From assembly GCA_900555785.1 (NCBI GenBank), contig USMO01000063.1, positions 1-8,371 on the forward strand: a DNA stretch of 8,371 bases. The letters run 5' to 3'. How positions within the stretch are numbered: position 1 is the first letter of the stretch; the number at the start of each line of letters is the position of its first letter. Made by a program: the position numbers and the translations under genes. The notes beneath the pieces were generated by a model. The model was not told the DNA's origin and did no database searches. It was given only the letters and a program-made list of their open reading frames with translations. The stretch comes from an uncultured Eubacteriales bacterium (lineage in GTDB: Bacteria > Bacillota > Clostridia > Oscillospirales > CAG-272). Shown piece by piece: positions 1 to 6,715 of the stretch.

Positions 1-788
1 CCGCTGTAGATGCTGTGCAGGAAGGTTGCGCCGTAGCAGTCGCCCGCGCCGACCGTGGAGACAACCGGGACCGCTTCGGGCTTGCCCGAACGGCTGAGCT
101 GTCCGGCAGCGGCGTCGTAAACAGCCGAGCCGTCCTTGCCGAGCGTCAGAATGGCATAGCGGATATTGGGATAGTGCGCGCAGAGCAGCGCGGGAACGTC
201 GGTCAGCTGCGCCGCCCGGGGCAGGAGGTCCAGCTCGTTGAGCGCGGCGACCTCACCGTCGCTGAGCTTGAGGTAGGTCGCGTGCGTCAGGCAGCGGGCA
301 AGTGAATCGCGGTCGTAGCAGTTCTTACGCAGGTTGATGTCGCAGAAGATGTCGCGGAATCTGAAGGATTCCAGAACGGTCTCCAGCGTTTTGCGCGCAG
401 CCGGGTCCCGCTGAATCAGTGTGTTGAAGTAGAAGACGTCGGCGTCGATGTCCCGGATGCGGCACAGGTCAGCCTCGGTCAGGGTCACGCGGTCATGTGC
501 GGAGCCGGTTGCGATTTCATAGCAGGGGACCTTGTGCGCGTCCAGCGTGACGTTGCAGCGCCCGGTTGGAAAGGGGAGCTTTTGCATCAGGTCGTCCCGG
601 ATGCCGTACTGCTTCAGTGCCGCAAGGGTACGTGCACCGTAATCGTCCGAATCGGACACGGCGGAAATGAGGTAGGCGGTGTCGCCCAAGCGGGAGAGGT
701 GCGCGCAGAAGTTCAGCGGCGCACCGCCCAGCAGGGCTTCATCGGGGTAGATGTCCCAGATGACTTCTCCGAATGCAATGGTTTTCAA
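1..788 (-). CDS. PfkB-family sugar kinase, probable fructokinase (3' end missing)
   Basis: Ribokinase/PfkB-superfamily kinase, expected to phosphorylate a free sugar with ATP in the cytoplasm; fructokinase is the best guess because the operon also encodes a GH32 beta-fructosidase. The frame is open from a TTG codon at 788 to the window edge (262 complete codons; family members usually have about 300-330). Visible motifs are the N-terminal FGEVIWDIYPD, the sugar-binding GGAPLNFCAHLSRLG (residues 21-35), DINLRKNCYD (150-159), KLSDGE (174-179) and the nucleotide/catalytic motif VGAGDCYGATF (246-256), with Asp250 as the likely catalytic base. The usual DTxGAGD motif here reads STVGAGD, so the Asp before the Thr is Ser244. 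TTG is chosen as start because AAGGAGG lies 6 bases upstream and no in-frame ATG gives an intact N-terminus. It is the third gene of the leftward operon, 17 bases after the solute-binding protein gene. Kinase family is secure; sugar specificity is inferred. Confidence 0.9.
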   Translation of the reverse strand, partial: MKTIAFGEVIWDIYPDEALLGGAPLNFCAHLSRLGDTAYLISAVSDSDDYGARTLAALKQYGIRDDLMQKLPFPTGRCNVTLDAHKVPCYEIATGSAHDRVTLTEADLCRIRDIDADVFYFNTLIQRDPAARKTLETVLESFRFRDIFCDINLRKNCYDRDSLARCLTHATYLKLSDGEVAALNELDLLPRAAQLTDVPALLCAHYPNIRYAILTLGKDGSAVYDAAAGQLSRSGKPEAVPVVSTVGAGDCYGATFLHSIYS

Positions 789-794
789 TGGGGA

Positions 795-801
795 CCTCCT
801 T
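795..801 (-). promoter_or_regulatory. Ribosome binding site that sets a TTG start
   Basis: On the minus strand this reads AAGGAGG, a full Shine-Dalgarno match, with 6 bases between it and TTG at 788-786. It lies in the short gap after the stop codon of the upstream gene (TGA at 808-806), so the kinase is probably translated efficiently from the polycistronic message. It decides the start codon because there is no suitable ATG nearby. Confidence 0.85.
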
Positions 802-805
802 GCCG

Positions 806-2284
806 TCAGTCGCCGACACCGAAGTCGGTGTTCAGCTTGCCGACAGCGGCTTCAAAGGTTTCCCTGTACTTGTTGTAGTAGCTGCTGAAGTTGTGGCTCT
901 TGGCTTCGATCAGTGTCCGCATCATGCGGGAGACCAGCTCCAGGTTCTCGCAGTAGACCCAGCCGGTGTCCAGGAGGAAGTTCTTGCGGATCAGGTCGAT
1001 CATATAGGAGCTGTCCGGGTCGGGCGCGTACTGCACGCGGAGCGCGATATCGTAATACTGCTTGATGACAGTGTCGCGGCTGGCAGCGGAGAGTGCCTCC
1101 AGGACGGCGCCTGCTGCGGCAACATGCTCGCAGGTCCGGGGCAGCGCAAAGATGGTGATCTGGTCATGACCGAAGGAATAGTATTCCGACTGGTTGGAAT
1201 CGTACTTCGGGTAGGGGATGATGCCGTAGCTGTTCGTCATGTCGCGCAGTTCCTTCGACTCAACGTTGTAGAGCCAGCTCTGCGAGAAATACAGGCGGTT
1301 TTCGGCAAAGACCGATGCAATGCCATCCGGATCCTGCTTGTTGAGGACACCGGGGGTCCTCCAGAACAGGGTGTAGAGCTTGTCGGCAGCGTCGCCGTAC
1401 TTGGTGGAGTCAACGCTCAGCTGCGCCTTCTTATCCTCGCCGATGGTTACGCACATCAGGTCGAATGCCGAGGTGTAGGCATCCACGCCCAGGTAGTTGT
1501 TCACGCCAAGCCCGTAGGTGTCGCCCGCGGTTGCATCGCCGCTGTTGTCGGTGTCAATCCAGAGGTCGCGGACGATGGAATACATCTTGTCAAAGGTCCA
1601 GTCGCCGTCATAGACCAGCTGGAACGGGTTTTCGATGCCCTGATCCGCAACCAGCTTCTTGTTGAAGAAGGTGACGAACAGGAACCGGGTTGCCGAAATT
1701 GCCGCGTCACCGGTAATCATATAAAGCTTGTTGCCGACCTGCGACTTCTCGGTGAAATACTGTGACCAGTAGGGGCGGTCGGGGTCAACGTTGGGCGTGT
1801 CGTAGAGGTCGCGGAACAGCCCGTTGACCGCAAGGTGGCTGGAGCCGTAGTAGCTGGAGGCATAGAGATCGTAGGTCGAATCGTTGCTGTTGATCAGCGT
1901 CTGAATCATGGTTCTGCCGCCGTGCTCGTCGTCCGCTTCGACCTTGTGGTTCATCAGCTGGACCCCAAGGGTCGCCTCCACCCACAGCTGACGGCTGTAG
2001 ATCGAGTGCAGCACCGCGTCGGAGGAATCGTCGCAGGTGATCTCATCGGCGTGGCGGGTGTGACCGCGGCTCATCAGATGAATTGTGTCTACGCCGCCGA
2101 GGTCCAGACCCACAAAGCGGGAGAGGTCGTAGGAGTTGTCATCCTCGGTTCCGGAGTTGTCGGTAGAGGGCGTTGTGGTGCTGTCGGTGCCGGTCTGCGG
2201 TTGCTTTTTTCCTCCGCAGGAGGCGAGAGCCAGCGCGGATGCAAGGGTCAGAAGTGCCAGAAACAGGGAAATGATGCGTTTCAT
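806..2284 (-). CDS. Extracellular solute-binding lipoprotein of an ABC sugar importer
   Basis: Predicted sugar-capturing lipoprotein (family 1-like solute-binding protein) anchored outside the membrane, delivering an oligosaccharide to an ABC permease. The 492-residue product has a lipoprotein signal peptide: basic MKR, hydrophobic core, then lipobox LASC with Cys23 as lipid site. A Thr/Ser/Asp-rich linker follows (about 27-52) and then the globular domain, rich in aromatics as in sugar-binding proteins. Residues 244-255 (DTDNSGDATAGD) have the spacing of an EF-hand calcium loop, followed by TYGLG, as seen in many clostridial binding proteins. The ATG at 2284 has AAAGGAAG upstream with 7 intervening bases. 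It sits between GH32 and the kinase. The ligand is inferred to be a fructose-containing oligosaccharide. No permease genes are in the window. Binding-protein class is fairly sure; ligand is not. Confidence 0.85.
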   Translation of the reverse strand: MKRIISLFLALLTLASALALASCGGKKQPQTGTDSTTTPSTDNSGTEDDNSYDLSRFVGLDLGGVDTIHLMSRGHTRHADEITCDDSSDAVLHSIYSRQLWVEATLGVQLMNHKVEADDEHGGRTMIQTLINSNDSTYDLYASSYYGSSHLAVNGLFRDLYDTPNVDPDRPYWSQYFTEKSQVGNKLYMITGDAAISATRFLFVTFFNKKLVADQGIENPFQLVYDGDWTFDKMYSIVRDLWIDTDNSGDATAGDTYGLGVNNYLGVDAYTSAFDLMCVTIGEDKKAQLSVDSTKYGDAADKLYTLFWRTPGVLNKQDPDGIASVFAENRLYFSQSWLYNVESKELRDMTNSYGIIPYPKYDSNQSEYYSFGHDQITIFALPRTCEHVAAAGAVLEALSAASRDTVIKQYYDIALRVQYAPDPDSSYMIDLIRKNFLLDTGWVYCENLELVSRMMRTLIEAKSHNFSSYYNKYRETFEAAVGKLNTDFGVGD

Positions 2285-2291
2285 GATGGTT

Positions 2292-2299
2292 CTTCCTTT
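2292..2299 (-). promoter_or_regulatory. Ribosome binding site of the solute-binding protein gene
   Basis: The minus strand reads AAAGGAAG, 7 bases before the ATG at 2284. It lies within the 19-base gap between the GH32 stop codon (TAA at 2306-2304) and the next start. The gap leaves no room for a separate promoter, supporting co-transcription. Confidence 0.75.
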
Positions 2300-2303
2300 C
2301 TTT

Positions 2304-3911
2304 TTAATAATGTACGGTTGGAAGCAGGCGGGAGACCGTGAGGGACTCCAGCGTGACGGGGGACTGAGAGGAGAGAATCAGCTGGTTGGTGTTGTAATCG
2401 CAGAGCATCGAGGCGGTCATGATTGCCTGACCTTCGCCCGAGAAGAGTTCCACACTGCAGCTGTCCGCTACCAGCGTCAGCCGGCGGTCGGTGCCGCCCA
2501 TCGAAAGCGGGAAACTGCTGCCGCCAACGGTGACCATGTTCTTCTCGCCCTCCACCTGCACGGGCTGACCGAACAGCCGCAGGGTGAAGTTGGAGGCTGC
2601 GGAGCCAAGTTCCAGCGTGACGCGGTAAGCAGCGGGAAGGAGCGGCAGGACCAGCGGCTTCTGCGCGCTGCATTCCACGTTCCGCAGCGTTTCGGTCTCG
2701 GCAGCCAGGCTGTTCACCTCGGCAACCGGCATGGCGCAGAGGTCAATTTCCTTGCCGCGCGACCGCAGCGTCAGCTCCAACGGCAGGCTCATCTGTCCCT
2801 GGAAGGGCGCACGGGGGAAGACCAGGTTGCGGTTCCAGGCAATGCAGATGCGTCTGCCGTCCGCAACATCCGAGAAGGTCTGCGCCGCGTAGTGGTTGTT
2901 GCCGTAGCAGAGGCGGCGGGGCGCCTGCACCTGCTCGAACCTGCCGCCCCGGCACTCGCAGACGATGTAGACATGCGATGCGCCGCTGATGACCCACCGG
3001 CGCTTCTTCGGGTCGCCGTCCACATTGAGCGGGAAGAGATCGGGGCACTCCGCGTCACCCTCAATGGCAATCTTCTGCACCAGATCCCAATGCAGCAGAT
3101 CGTCCGAAGAGAAGATGGCAAAGTTTGCGTCCGTCAGGTAAAGCCCCATGACAAAGCGCCCCATCTCCTCGCACCAGATGACCTTCGGGTCGCGGTTGTC
3201 CGCAACGATGTGCGGAATCAGCGGATTGTGCGCGTATTTATGGAAGGTCACGCCGCCGTCGGTCGAATAGGCGAGGCACTGGGTAAACTCTTCTTTTTCC
3301 GAGCGCAGGTTGGTGTGACCGGCGCAGGTGTAGAAGAAGAGAATCACGTCCTCATCGCCGTCCTTCAGCCCGGTGCGGTTCTCCCGGTCGACAATCGCGC
3401 TGCCCGAGAACATGGTTCCGCATTCGTCGGGATAGAGCGCGATGGGCAGTTCCTCCCAATGCAGCAGGTCGCGGCTGACGGCGTGTCCCCAGTGCATGTT
3501 GCCCCAAACGGTGTCGTAGGGATTGTATTGGTAGAACATGTGATAGGTCTTCTCGCCGGTGACCGGAGACGTGTACTCCACCAGCCCGTTCGGGTCGTTG
3601 ATCCAGCCGTGCTCGGGCGTGAAGTGGACATAGGGGCGATAGTTGAGATTCTGGTTGTTCTGGCGCAGCGGGCGGCTGTACTGCCGGTCCTGCACCTCAA
3701 CGTCGGGGTCGCATCCGAATTCCAGCGTCTGCCCCAGATACGGGCGCAGATCGTAATAGACCCAGTCGCAGGGGTTGATATAGTCGAGGCGAAGGTCGAA
3801 GTCGTCAACCAGCGCGCCGTCCTTGCGAACCGTAATCTTGCGGGTGCCGACATGCTTGCCGATAGGCAGCATCAGATAGTTGCTGTAGATAAACATTGTG
3901 CATGTTTTCAA
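2304..3911 (-). CDS. GH32 beta-fructosidase, predicted cytoplasmic
   Basis: Glycoside hydrolase family 32 enzyme that cleaves terminal beta-fructosyl bonds (sucrose, fructo-oligosaccharide, levan or inulin type). All three catalytic motifs are present in the 535-residue product: WINDPNG (103-109, nucleophile Asp106), RDP (240-242, transition-state stabiliser Asp241) and ECPD (288-291, acid/base Glu288). FSGS (168-171) and WGHAVSRDLLHW (141-152) also fit the family. The propeller spans about 95-370, and a beta-sandwich domain follows (about 390-535). About 95 residues precede the propeller, resembling the extra N-terminal domain known on some bacterial GH32 proteins (DUF4980-like, not verified). 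There is no signal peptide, so it probably acts in the cytoplasm on imported sugar. The start is TTG at 3911, 10 bases after AAAGGAAG; the in-frame ATG five codons later lies too far from it. First gene of the operon. Sucrose-6-phosphate hydrolase is an alternative, but no phosphotransferase gene is present. Confidence 0.95.
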   Translation of the reverse strand: MKTCTMFIYSNYLMLPIGKHVGTRKITVRKDGALVDDFDLRLDYINPCDWVYYDLRPYLGQTLEFGCDPDVEVQDRQYSRPLRQNNQNLNYRPYVHFTPEHGWINDPNGLVEYTSPVTGEKTYHMFYQYNPYDTVWGNMHWGHAVSRDLLHWEELPIALYPDECGTMFSGSAIVDRENRTGLKDGDEDVILFFYTCAGHTNLRSEKEEFTQCLAYSTDGGVTFHKYAHNPLIPHIVADNRDPKVIWCEEMGRFVMGLYLTDANFAIFSSDDLLHWDLVQKIAIEGDAECPDLFPLNVDGDPKKRRWVISGASHVYIVCECRGGRFEQVQAPRRLCYGNNHYAAQTFSDVADGRRICIAWNRNLVFPRAPFQGQMSLPLELTLRSRGKEIDLCAMPVAEVNSLAAETETLRNVECSAQKPLVLPLLPAAYRVTLELGSAASNFTLRLFGQPVQVEGEKNMVTVGGSSFPLSMGGTDRRLTLVADSCSVELFSGEGQAIMTASMLCDYNTNQLILSSQSPVTLESLTVSRLLPTVHY

Positions 3912-3921
3912 ATTTGCATCA

Positions 3922-3929
3922 CTTCCTTT
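3922..3929 (-). promoter_or_regulatory. Ribosome binding site favouring the TTG start of GH32
   Basis: The minus strand reads AAAGGAAG, 10 bases before TTG at 3911. The competing ATG at 3896 would be 25 bases away. A nearer ATG at 3919 is out of frame and meets a stop after three codons. TTG is therefore the best start, although the spacing is at the long end. Confidence 0.65.
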
Positions 3930-3940
3930 ACAAAAAACGA

Positions 3941-3983
3941 ATGATAATCCTGTACATTCATGATACCATTATAACGGATGACA
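3941..3983. promoter_or_regulatory. Possible regulator operator: three spaced direct repeats
   Basis: ATGATA occurs at 3941-3946 and 3960-3965, and ATGACA at 3978-3983, start-to-start spacing 19 and 18 bases. They flank and enter the operon promoter: the third lies between -35 and -10, the other two near and beyond the transcription start. AraC-family proteins bind spaced direct half-sites of roughly this period, so this may be the site of the adjacent regulator. The region is AT-rich and the repeats are short, so chance is possible. Confidence 0.3.
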
Positions 3984-3996
3984 GCTTTTTTCTCAA
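3968..3996 (-). promoter_or_regulatory. Sigma-A promoter of the GH32/binding-protein/kinase operon
   Basis: On the minus strand, TTGAGA (3996-3991) is followed by a 17-base spacer and a perfect TATAAT (3973-3968). Transcription would start near 3961, leaving a leader of about 50 bases before the GH32 TTG at 3911. The near-consensus form suggests high intrinsic strength. I could not find an equally convincing rightward promoter for the regulator in the same intergenic region. Confidence 0.8.
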
Positions 3997-4030
3997 TAGA
4001 AAAAAACGCAAGAAGTGGAGAATTTGTATT

Positions 4031-4831
4031 ATGATCACAATCCCGAGCGGCGCGAACTACGACAAAATCGGCAGGGCGGGAATGCTCAATGTCCGCCATA
4101 TCTCCTATACCAGCGTGCAGGGCGGCTGGGGGCATCGCGACCGGTTTCTGACCGAAAAAGAACTGATTTTTGTCACCGGCGGCAGCGTTCACCTGCTGGT
4201 CAACGGCGAGCGTTTTGACGTTGGCGAGAACGAATATCTGCTGCTGCCCGAATACTGCGCCATCTCTGCGCCGCGCCGGTCCCGTTCGCCCTGCTCCTTC
4301 TATTCGGTCGCTTTTGACGGCTCAATGGGAATCCTGGAGGACCGCATGAAGGTCAAATTCCGGCTGACCGGCAACATCCTGTTTGCCTATGAACTGCTCA
4401 AACGGATGCTGGATCTATACGATATTAACAAATCGGAGCATGCCGAATGCGATGCGCTTTTTCTAAGTTTCCTATATGAAATCGCGTCCGCGCGCGAGCA
4501 ACCCGGGGAAGAGGGCTTTGACACGCAGCGCGTGCTGGACTACATTCACGACCACCTGAACCTGCCGCTGGAGATTGACGACCTCTGCCGCGAGTTCCAT
4601 TACAGCCGCGATTTCCTCTCCAAGGTTTTCCGCAGCCGTTATGACATTTCCATCAAGCGCTATATCAATCAGGTCAAGGTCAACGCAGCCCGGCAGCTGC
4701 TGACCACCTCGCGCATGAGCGTTGAGCAGGTGGGCAACGCGATCGGCTTTGACGATGTGCAGCTCTTTTATAAGTTTTTCCGCTACCACACCGGCATGAC
4801 GCCCAGCGCTTTCCGCAAGCAGAACAGCTGA
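4031..4831 (+). CDS. AraC-family transcriptional regulator
   Basis: DNA-binding regulator, most likely sensing a sugar or derivative and controlling the divergent fructoside operon. The 266-residue product has an N-terminal cupin-like sensing domain (about 25-95, with ELIFVTGGSVHLLVNGERFDVGENEYLLLPE), a linker (about 100-160), and a C-terminal AraC domain with two helix-turn-helices (about 164-262). The first helix pair includes EIDDLCREFHYSRDFLSKVFR and the second SVEQVGNAIGFDDVQLFYKFF; the family signature ends at HTGMTPSAFRK. The start is ATG at 4031 with GTGGAG 10 bases upstream. The frame is open further upstream, but those residues are Lys/Ile-rich, overlap the divergent promoter and do not belong to the fold. 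Length is normal for two-domain members. Whether it activates or represses, and whether it also controls the rightward genes, cannot be read from sequence. Confidence 0.93.
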   Translation: MITIPSGANYDKIGRAGMLNVRHISYTSVQGGWGHRDRFLTEKELIFVTGGSVHLLVNGERFDVGENEYLLLPEYCAISAPRRSRSPCSFYSVAFDGSMGILEDRMKVKFRLTGNILFAYELLKRMLDLYDINKSEHAECDALFLSFLYEIASAREQPGEEGFDTQRVLDYIHDHLNLPLEIDDLCREFHYSRDFLSKVFRSRYDISIKRYINQVKVNAARQLLTTSRMSVEQVGNAIGFDDVQLFYKFFRYHTGMTPSAFRKQNS

Positions 4832-4847
4832 GCGAAAACGGAAAAAA

Positions 4848-4871
4848 CGGAGCCGGCAGAAAGCAGCTCCG
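4848..4871 (+). terminator. Weak hairpin after the regulator gene
   Basis: CGGAGC (4848-4853) and GCTCCG (4866-4871) can pair into a 6-bp stem with a 12-base loop, 17 bases after the AraC stop codon. No T-run follows directly, so it is at best a weak intrinsic terminator or an mRNA-stabilising structure. Confidence 0.3.
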
Positions 4872-4895
4872 CGCAACCGATTTTCCGGATACAGG

Positions 4896-4924
4896 GTGGA
4901 ACCGAATTGATTTTTTCCACTTTT
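4896..4924 (+). terminator. Second possible terminator hairpin
   Basis: GTGGAA (4896-4901) can pair with TTCCAC (4915-4920), with a 13-base loop, followed by TTTT (4921-4924). The 6-bp stem with a T-run resembles a weak rho-independent terminator and would separate the regulator transcript from the lipoprotein gene. The remainder of the 198-base gap (4832-5029) holds only this, the hairpin before it, and the promoter below. Confidence 0.35.
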
Positions 4925-4938
4925 CGCGATTTTGTCTG

Positions 4939-4967
4939 TTGTCTTTTCTCCCCTATTGTGCTATCAT
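4939..4967 (+). promoter_or_regulatory. Extended -10 promoter of the lipoprotein/secreted-enzyme genes
   Basis: TTGTCT (4939-4944), a 17-base spacer and TATCAT (4962-4967), with TG at 4959-4960 one base before the -10, giving an extended -10 element. Transcription would start near 4974, about 55 bases before the ATG at 5030. Promoter position shows that the rightward genes need not rely on read-through from the regulator. Confidence 0.6.
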
Positions 4968-5014
4968 GAAAACAGGATCAACCGTTATTTTGCCCGAAAA
5001 TACAACGAACAAAA

Positions 5015-5020
5015 AAGGAG
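5015..5020 (+). promoter_or_regulatory. Ribosome binding site of the triple-module lipoprotein
   Basis: AAGGAG preceded by an A-run, 9 bases before ATG at 5030. It supports this start, which also gives a complete lipoprotein signal peptide. Confidence 0.8.
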
Positions 5021-5029
5021 AAATCTCAC

Positions 5030-6715
5030 ATGAAGAAAACAATGCTTTCGATCCTCGCCGGTGTGCTGACGCTGAGCATGGCGCTTGTCTCCTGCGGCGG
5101 GAAGAACGACACTCCCAAAGACAGCGGCACGAACAACGCTACGGTTACCACGGCGCCCGTTACCTCTGAGACTCCCAGCGATACCAAGCCGGACGGCGCC
5201 GCCACAACGGTCAAGCCGGACGAGCCAACGAAGCCGGAGGTCAAGGTTGGCGACTCCTTCTATTATAATATGGCGTACTATCTGGATGCATCGGTTCCTT
5301 CCAATGCAACCGAGAACGACAAGCGCAAGTTCCTGCAGAACATTTCGCAGGGCTATGCACGGCTGGATGACGAGATTCTGGTCAACGATGAGGACATCTA
5401 CCAGCTGTTCTGGCAGACCAGCGACATCGGCGATACCCTGCGCATTCCGTTCCGTGTTTCGGCGACCGGCACTTACACTGTGAAGTTCTCGCTGCACATG
5501 GGCGGCGACTTCGGCACCTTCCAGATTTACTTTGACGACGATCTGATCTCCGGCAACCGCGGCGTGGACCTTTACCGCTCTGCGGACGGCGGCCTTTACG
5601 ACTTCGACCTTGGCAAGGCAGTTCTGACCGAGGGCGACCATGAACTGATCTTCCGTCTCAAGGGTCAGAACGCCATGTCTGCCGGCCGCGTTTGCGGCAT
5701 CAGCTCGATGACGCTGACGGTGGATTCCTTCGAGACCACTCCGATTGAGCGCCCGGACGAGCCGGATACCCCCGAGGAGACTTCGACCACAATCAAGGCT
5801 GCGTTCCTGCTGGATACCGCCAAGACGGATAACGCCGGCGCGGACCTCTTCGTGCAGAACCTGAGCCAGGGATTTGCCCGGGTGGATGCCGTGAAGGATC
5901 TGAACGATTCCGACAGCTACCAGCTGTTCTGGGCAAACATCAGCGTCGGTGACACGCTGAAACTGAAGCTGAACGTGGAGAAGGCGGGCGTTTACGACCT
6001 GTCGATGCTCTCCAATCGTGGCGGCGACTACGGCAAGTTCTCGCTGACGGTGAACGGCAAGCTCCTGACCGAGGATTACAACCTGTCCGATGCGAACGGC
6101 GGCGGAATGCTGACGACGCAGCTGAAGAATGTGGTGCTGACGGCTGGCAAAAACGAGCTGGTCTTCAAGTGCCTGGACACCAACCGTGCAAACGAGACGA
6201 AGTGCGTGTTTGCAATCTCCACCTTCGTGCTGGAGGAGTCGGAGCTGACCACGGTCAAGCCGGCGCTCTGGCTGGATGCGGCAAAAGCCGCGAACGAGGG
6301 CAAGGAACTGTTCGTGCAGGATATGTCCGACAGCTGGAAGCGGCTGGACGCGGTTGCCGACATGAACCAGGAGCACAGCCTGCAGCTGTTCTGGGGCGCA
6401 ATCAGCGTTGGCGATGAGCTGCACCTGACCATGACCGTCGAGGAAGCGGGCGAGTATTATCTCGGTTTCCTCTCCAACCGCGGCGGCGACTACGGAACCT
6501 TTGAAATTACCATCAACGGTGTGAAGGTGACCGACAGCTACAACCTCAGCGATGCAAACGGCGGCGGCCAGCTGCTGACGGCGTTTGAGGGTGTGCGTCT
6601 GTCTGCCGGCGCAAACGAAATCGTCATCAAGTGCGTCAGCACCAACCGCGACAACGAGCCGAAGTGCGTGTTTGGCATCACTTCCATCTCGCTGGCCTGC
6701 ACCAAGAAAGCATAA
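5030..6715 (+). CDS. Surface lipoprotein with three tandem beta-sandwich-like modules
   Basis: Not recognised as a named family. The 561-residue product starts with a lipoprotein signal peptide (MKKTM, hydrophobic core, lipobox LVSC, lipid site Cys22), then a Thr/Pro/Lys-rich linker (about 23-72) that would lift the rest from the membrane. Three homologous modules follow (about 75-231, 254-402, 408-557), sharing QLFW, a GDxL turn, GGD(F/Y)G, and a terminal strand rich in Ile/Val/Ser. Modules 2 and 3 are close (about 60% identical over some 107 residues by hand alignment); module 1 is diverged and its GGDFGTFQIYFDDDL...VDLY segment resembles the C-terminal beta-sandwich of DUF2961 proteins. 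No catalytic motif is seen. The likely role is non-catalytic carbohydrate binding at the cell surface, feeding the secreted enzyme encoded 30 bases downstream. Adhesion or wall scaffolding are alternatives. Gene and localisation are secure; function is inferred. Confidence 0.9.
   Translation: MKKTMLSILAGVLTLSMALVSCGGKNDTPKDSGTNNATVTTAPVTSETPSDTKPDGAATTVKPDEPTKPEVKVGDSFYYNMAYYLDASVPSNATENDKRKFLQNISQGYARLDDEILVNDEDIYQLFWQTSDIGDTLRIPFRVSATGTYTVKFSLHMGGDFGTFQIYFDDDLISGNRGVDLYRSADGGLYDFDLGKAVLTEGDHELIFRLKGQNAMSAGRVCGISSMTLTVDSFETTPIERPDEPDTPEETSTTIKAAFLLDTAKTDNAGADLFVQNLSQGFARVDAVKDLNDSDSYQLFWANISVGDTLKLKLNVEKAGVYDLSMLSNRGGDYGKFSLTVNGKLLTEDYNLSDANGGGMLTTQLKNVVLTAGKNELVFKCLDTNRANETKCVFAISTFVLEESELTTVKPALWLDAAKAANEGKELFVQDMSDSWKRLDAVADMNQEHSLQLFWGAISVGDELHLTMTVEEAGEYYLGFLSNRGGDYGTFEITINGVKVTDSYNLSDANGGGQLLTAFEGVRLSAGANEIVIKCVSTNRDNEPKCVFGITSISLACTKKA
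5252..5722 (+). repeat. Module 1 of the lipoprotein (diverged copy)
   Basis: Encodes residues about 75-231. Shared landmarks are YQLFW (124-128), GDTL (134-137), GGDFG (158-162) and CGISSMTL near the end. It differs from the other two in having VDLYRSADGGLYDFDLG in place of YNLSDANGGG, and in lacking the Cys pair. It may therefore bind a different ligand or serve as a spacer. Confidence 0.75.
5789..6235 (+). repeat. Module 2 of the lipoprotein
   Basis: Encodes residues about 254-402. Landmarks are QLFW (298-301), GDTL (307-310), SNRGGDYG (328-335), YNLSDANGGG (350-359) and two cysteines 11 residues apart (Cys381, Cys392) that could form a disulfide outside the cell. Spacing to module 3 is 154 residues. 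Confidence 0.85.
6251..6700 (+). repeat. Module 3 of the lipoprotein
   Basis: Encodes residues about 408-557. Landmarks match module 2: QLFW (452-455), GDEL (461-464), SNRGGDYG (482-489), YNLSDANGGG (504-513) and a Cys pair (Cys535, Cys546). Only four residues follow the module, so the protein ends with it. Codons at equivalent positions differ from module 2, indicating an old duplication. Confidence 0.85.

Noticed and set aside
773..1765. Plus-strand open frame opposite the solute-binding protein gene
   Set aside because: Antisense shadow without a start context or recognisable motif; the minus-strand lipoprotein explains the region.
2136..3944. Long plus-strand open frame of about 600 codons opposite the GH32 and binding-protein genes
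   Set aside because: It lies antisense to a gene with all GH32 catalytic motifs. Its product shows no recognisable domain and it has no ribosome binding site. High third-position GC in the real gene removes stops on the other strand.
3896..4030. Extended N-terminus of the AraC regulator from an upstream ATG
   Set aside because: The extra 45 residues are Lys/Ile-rich, overlap the divergent promoter and the GH32 start, and lack a ribosome binding site; ATG 4031 with GTGGAG upstream fits better.
3912..4030. Search for a rightward promoter of the regulator and a CcpA (cre) site
   Set aside because: Several -10-like hexamers exist in this AT-rich stretch, but none has a -35-like hexamer at 16-18 bases, and no convincing cre palindrome was found.
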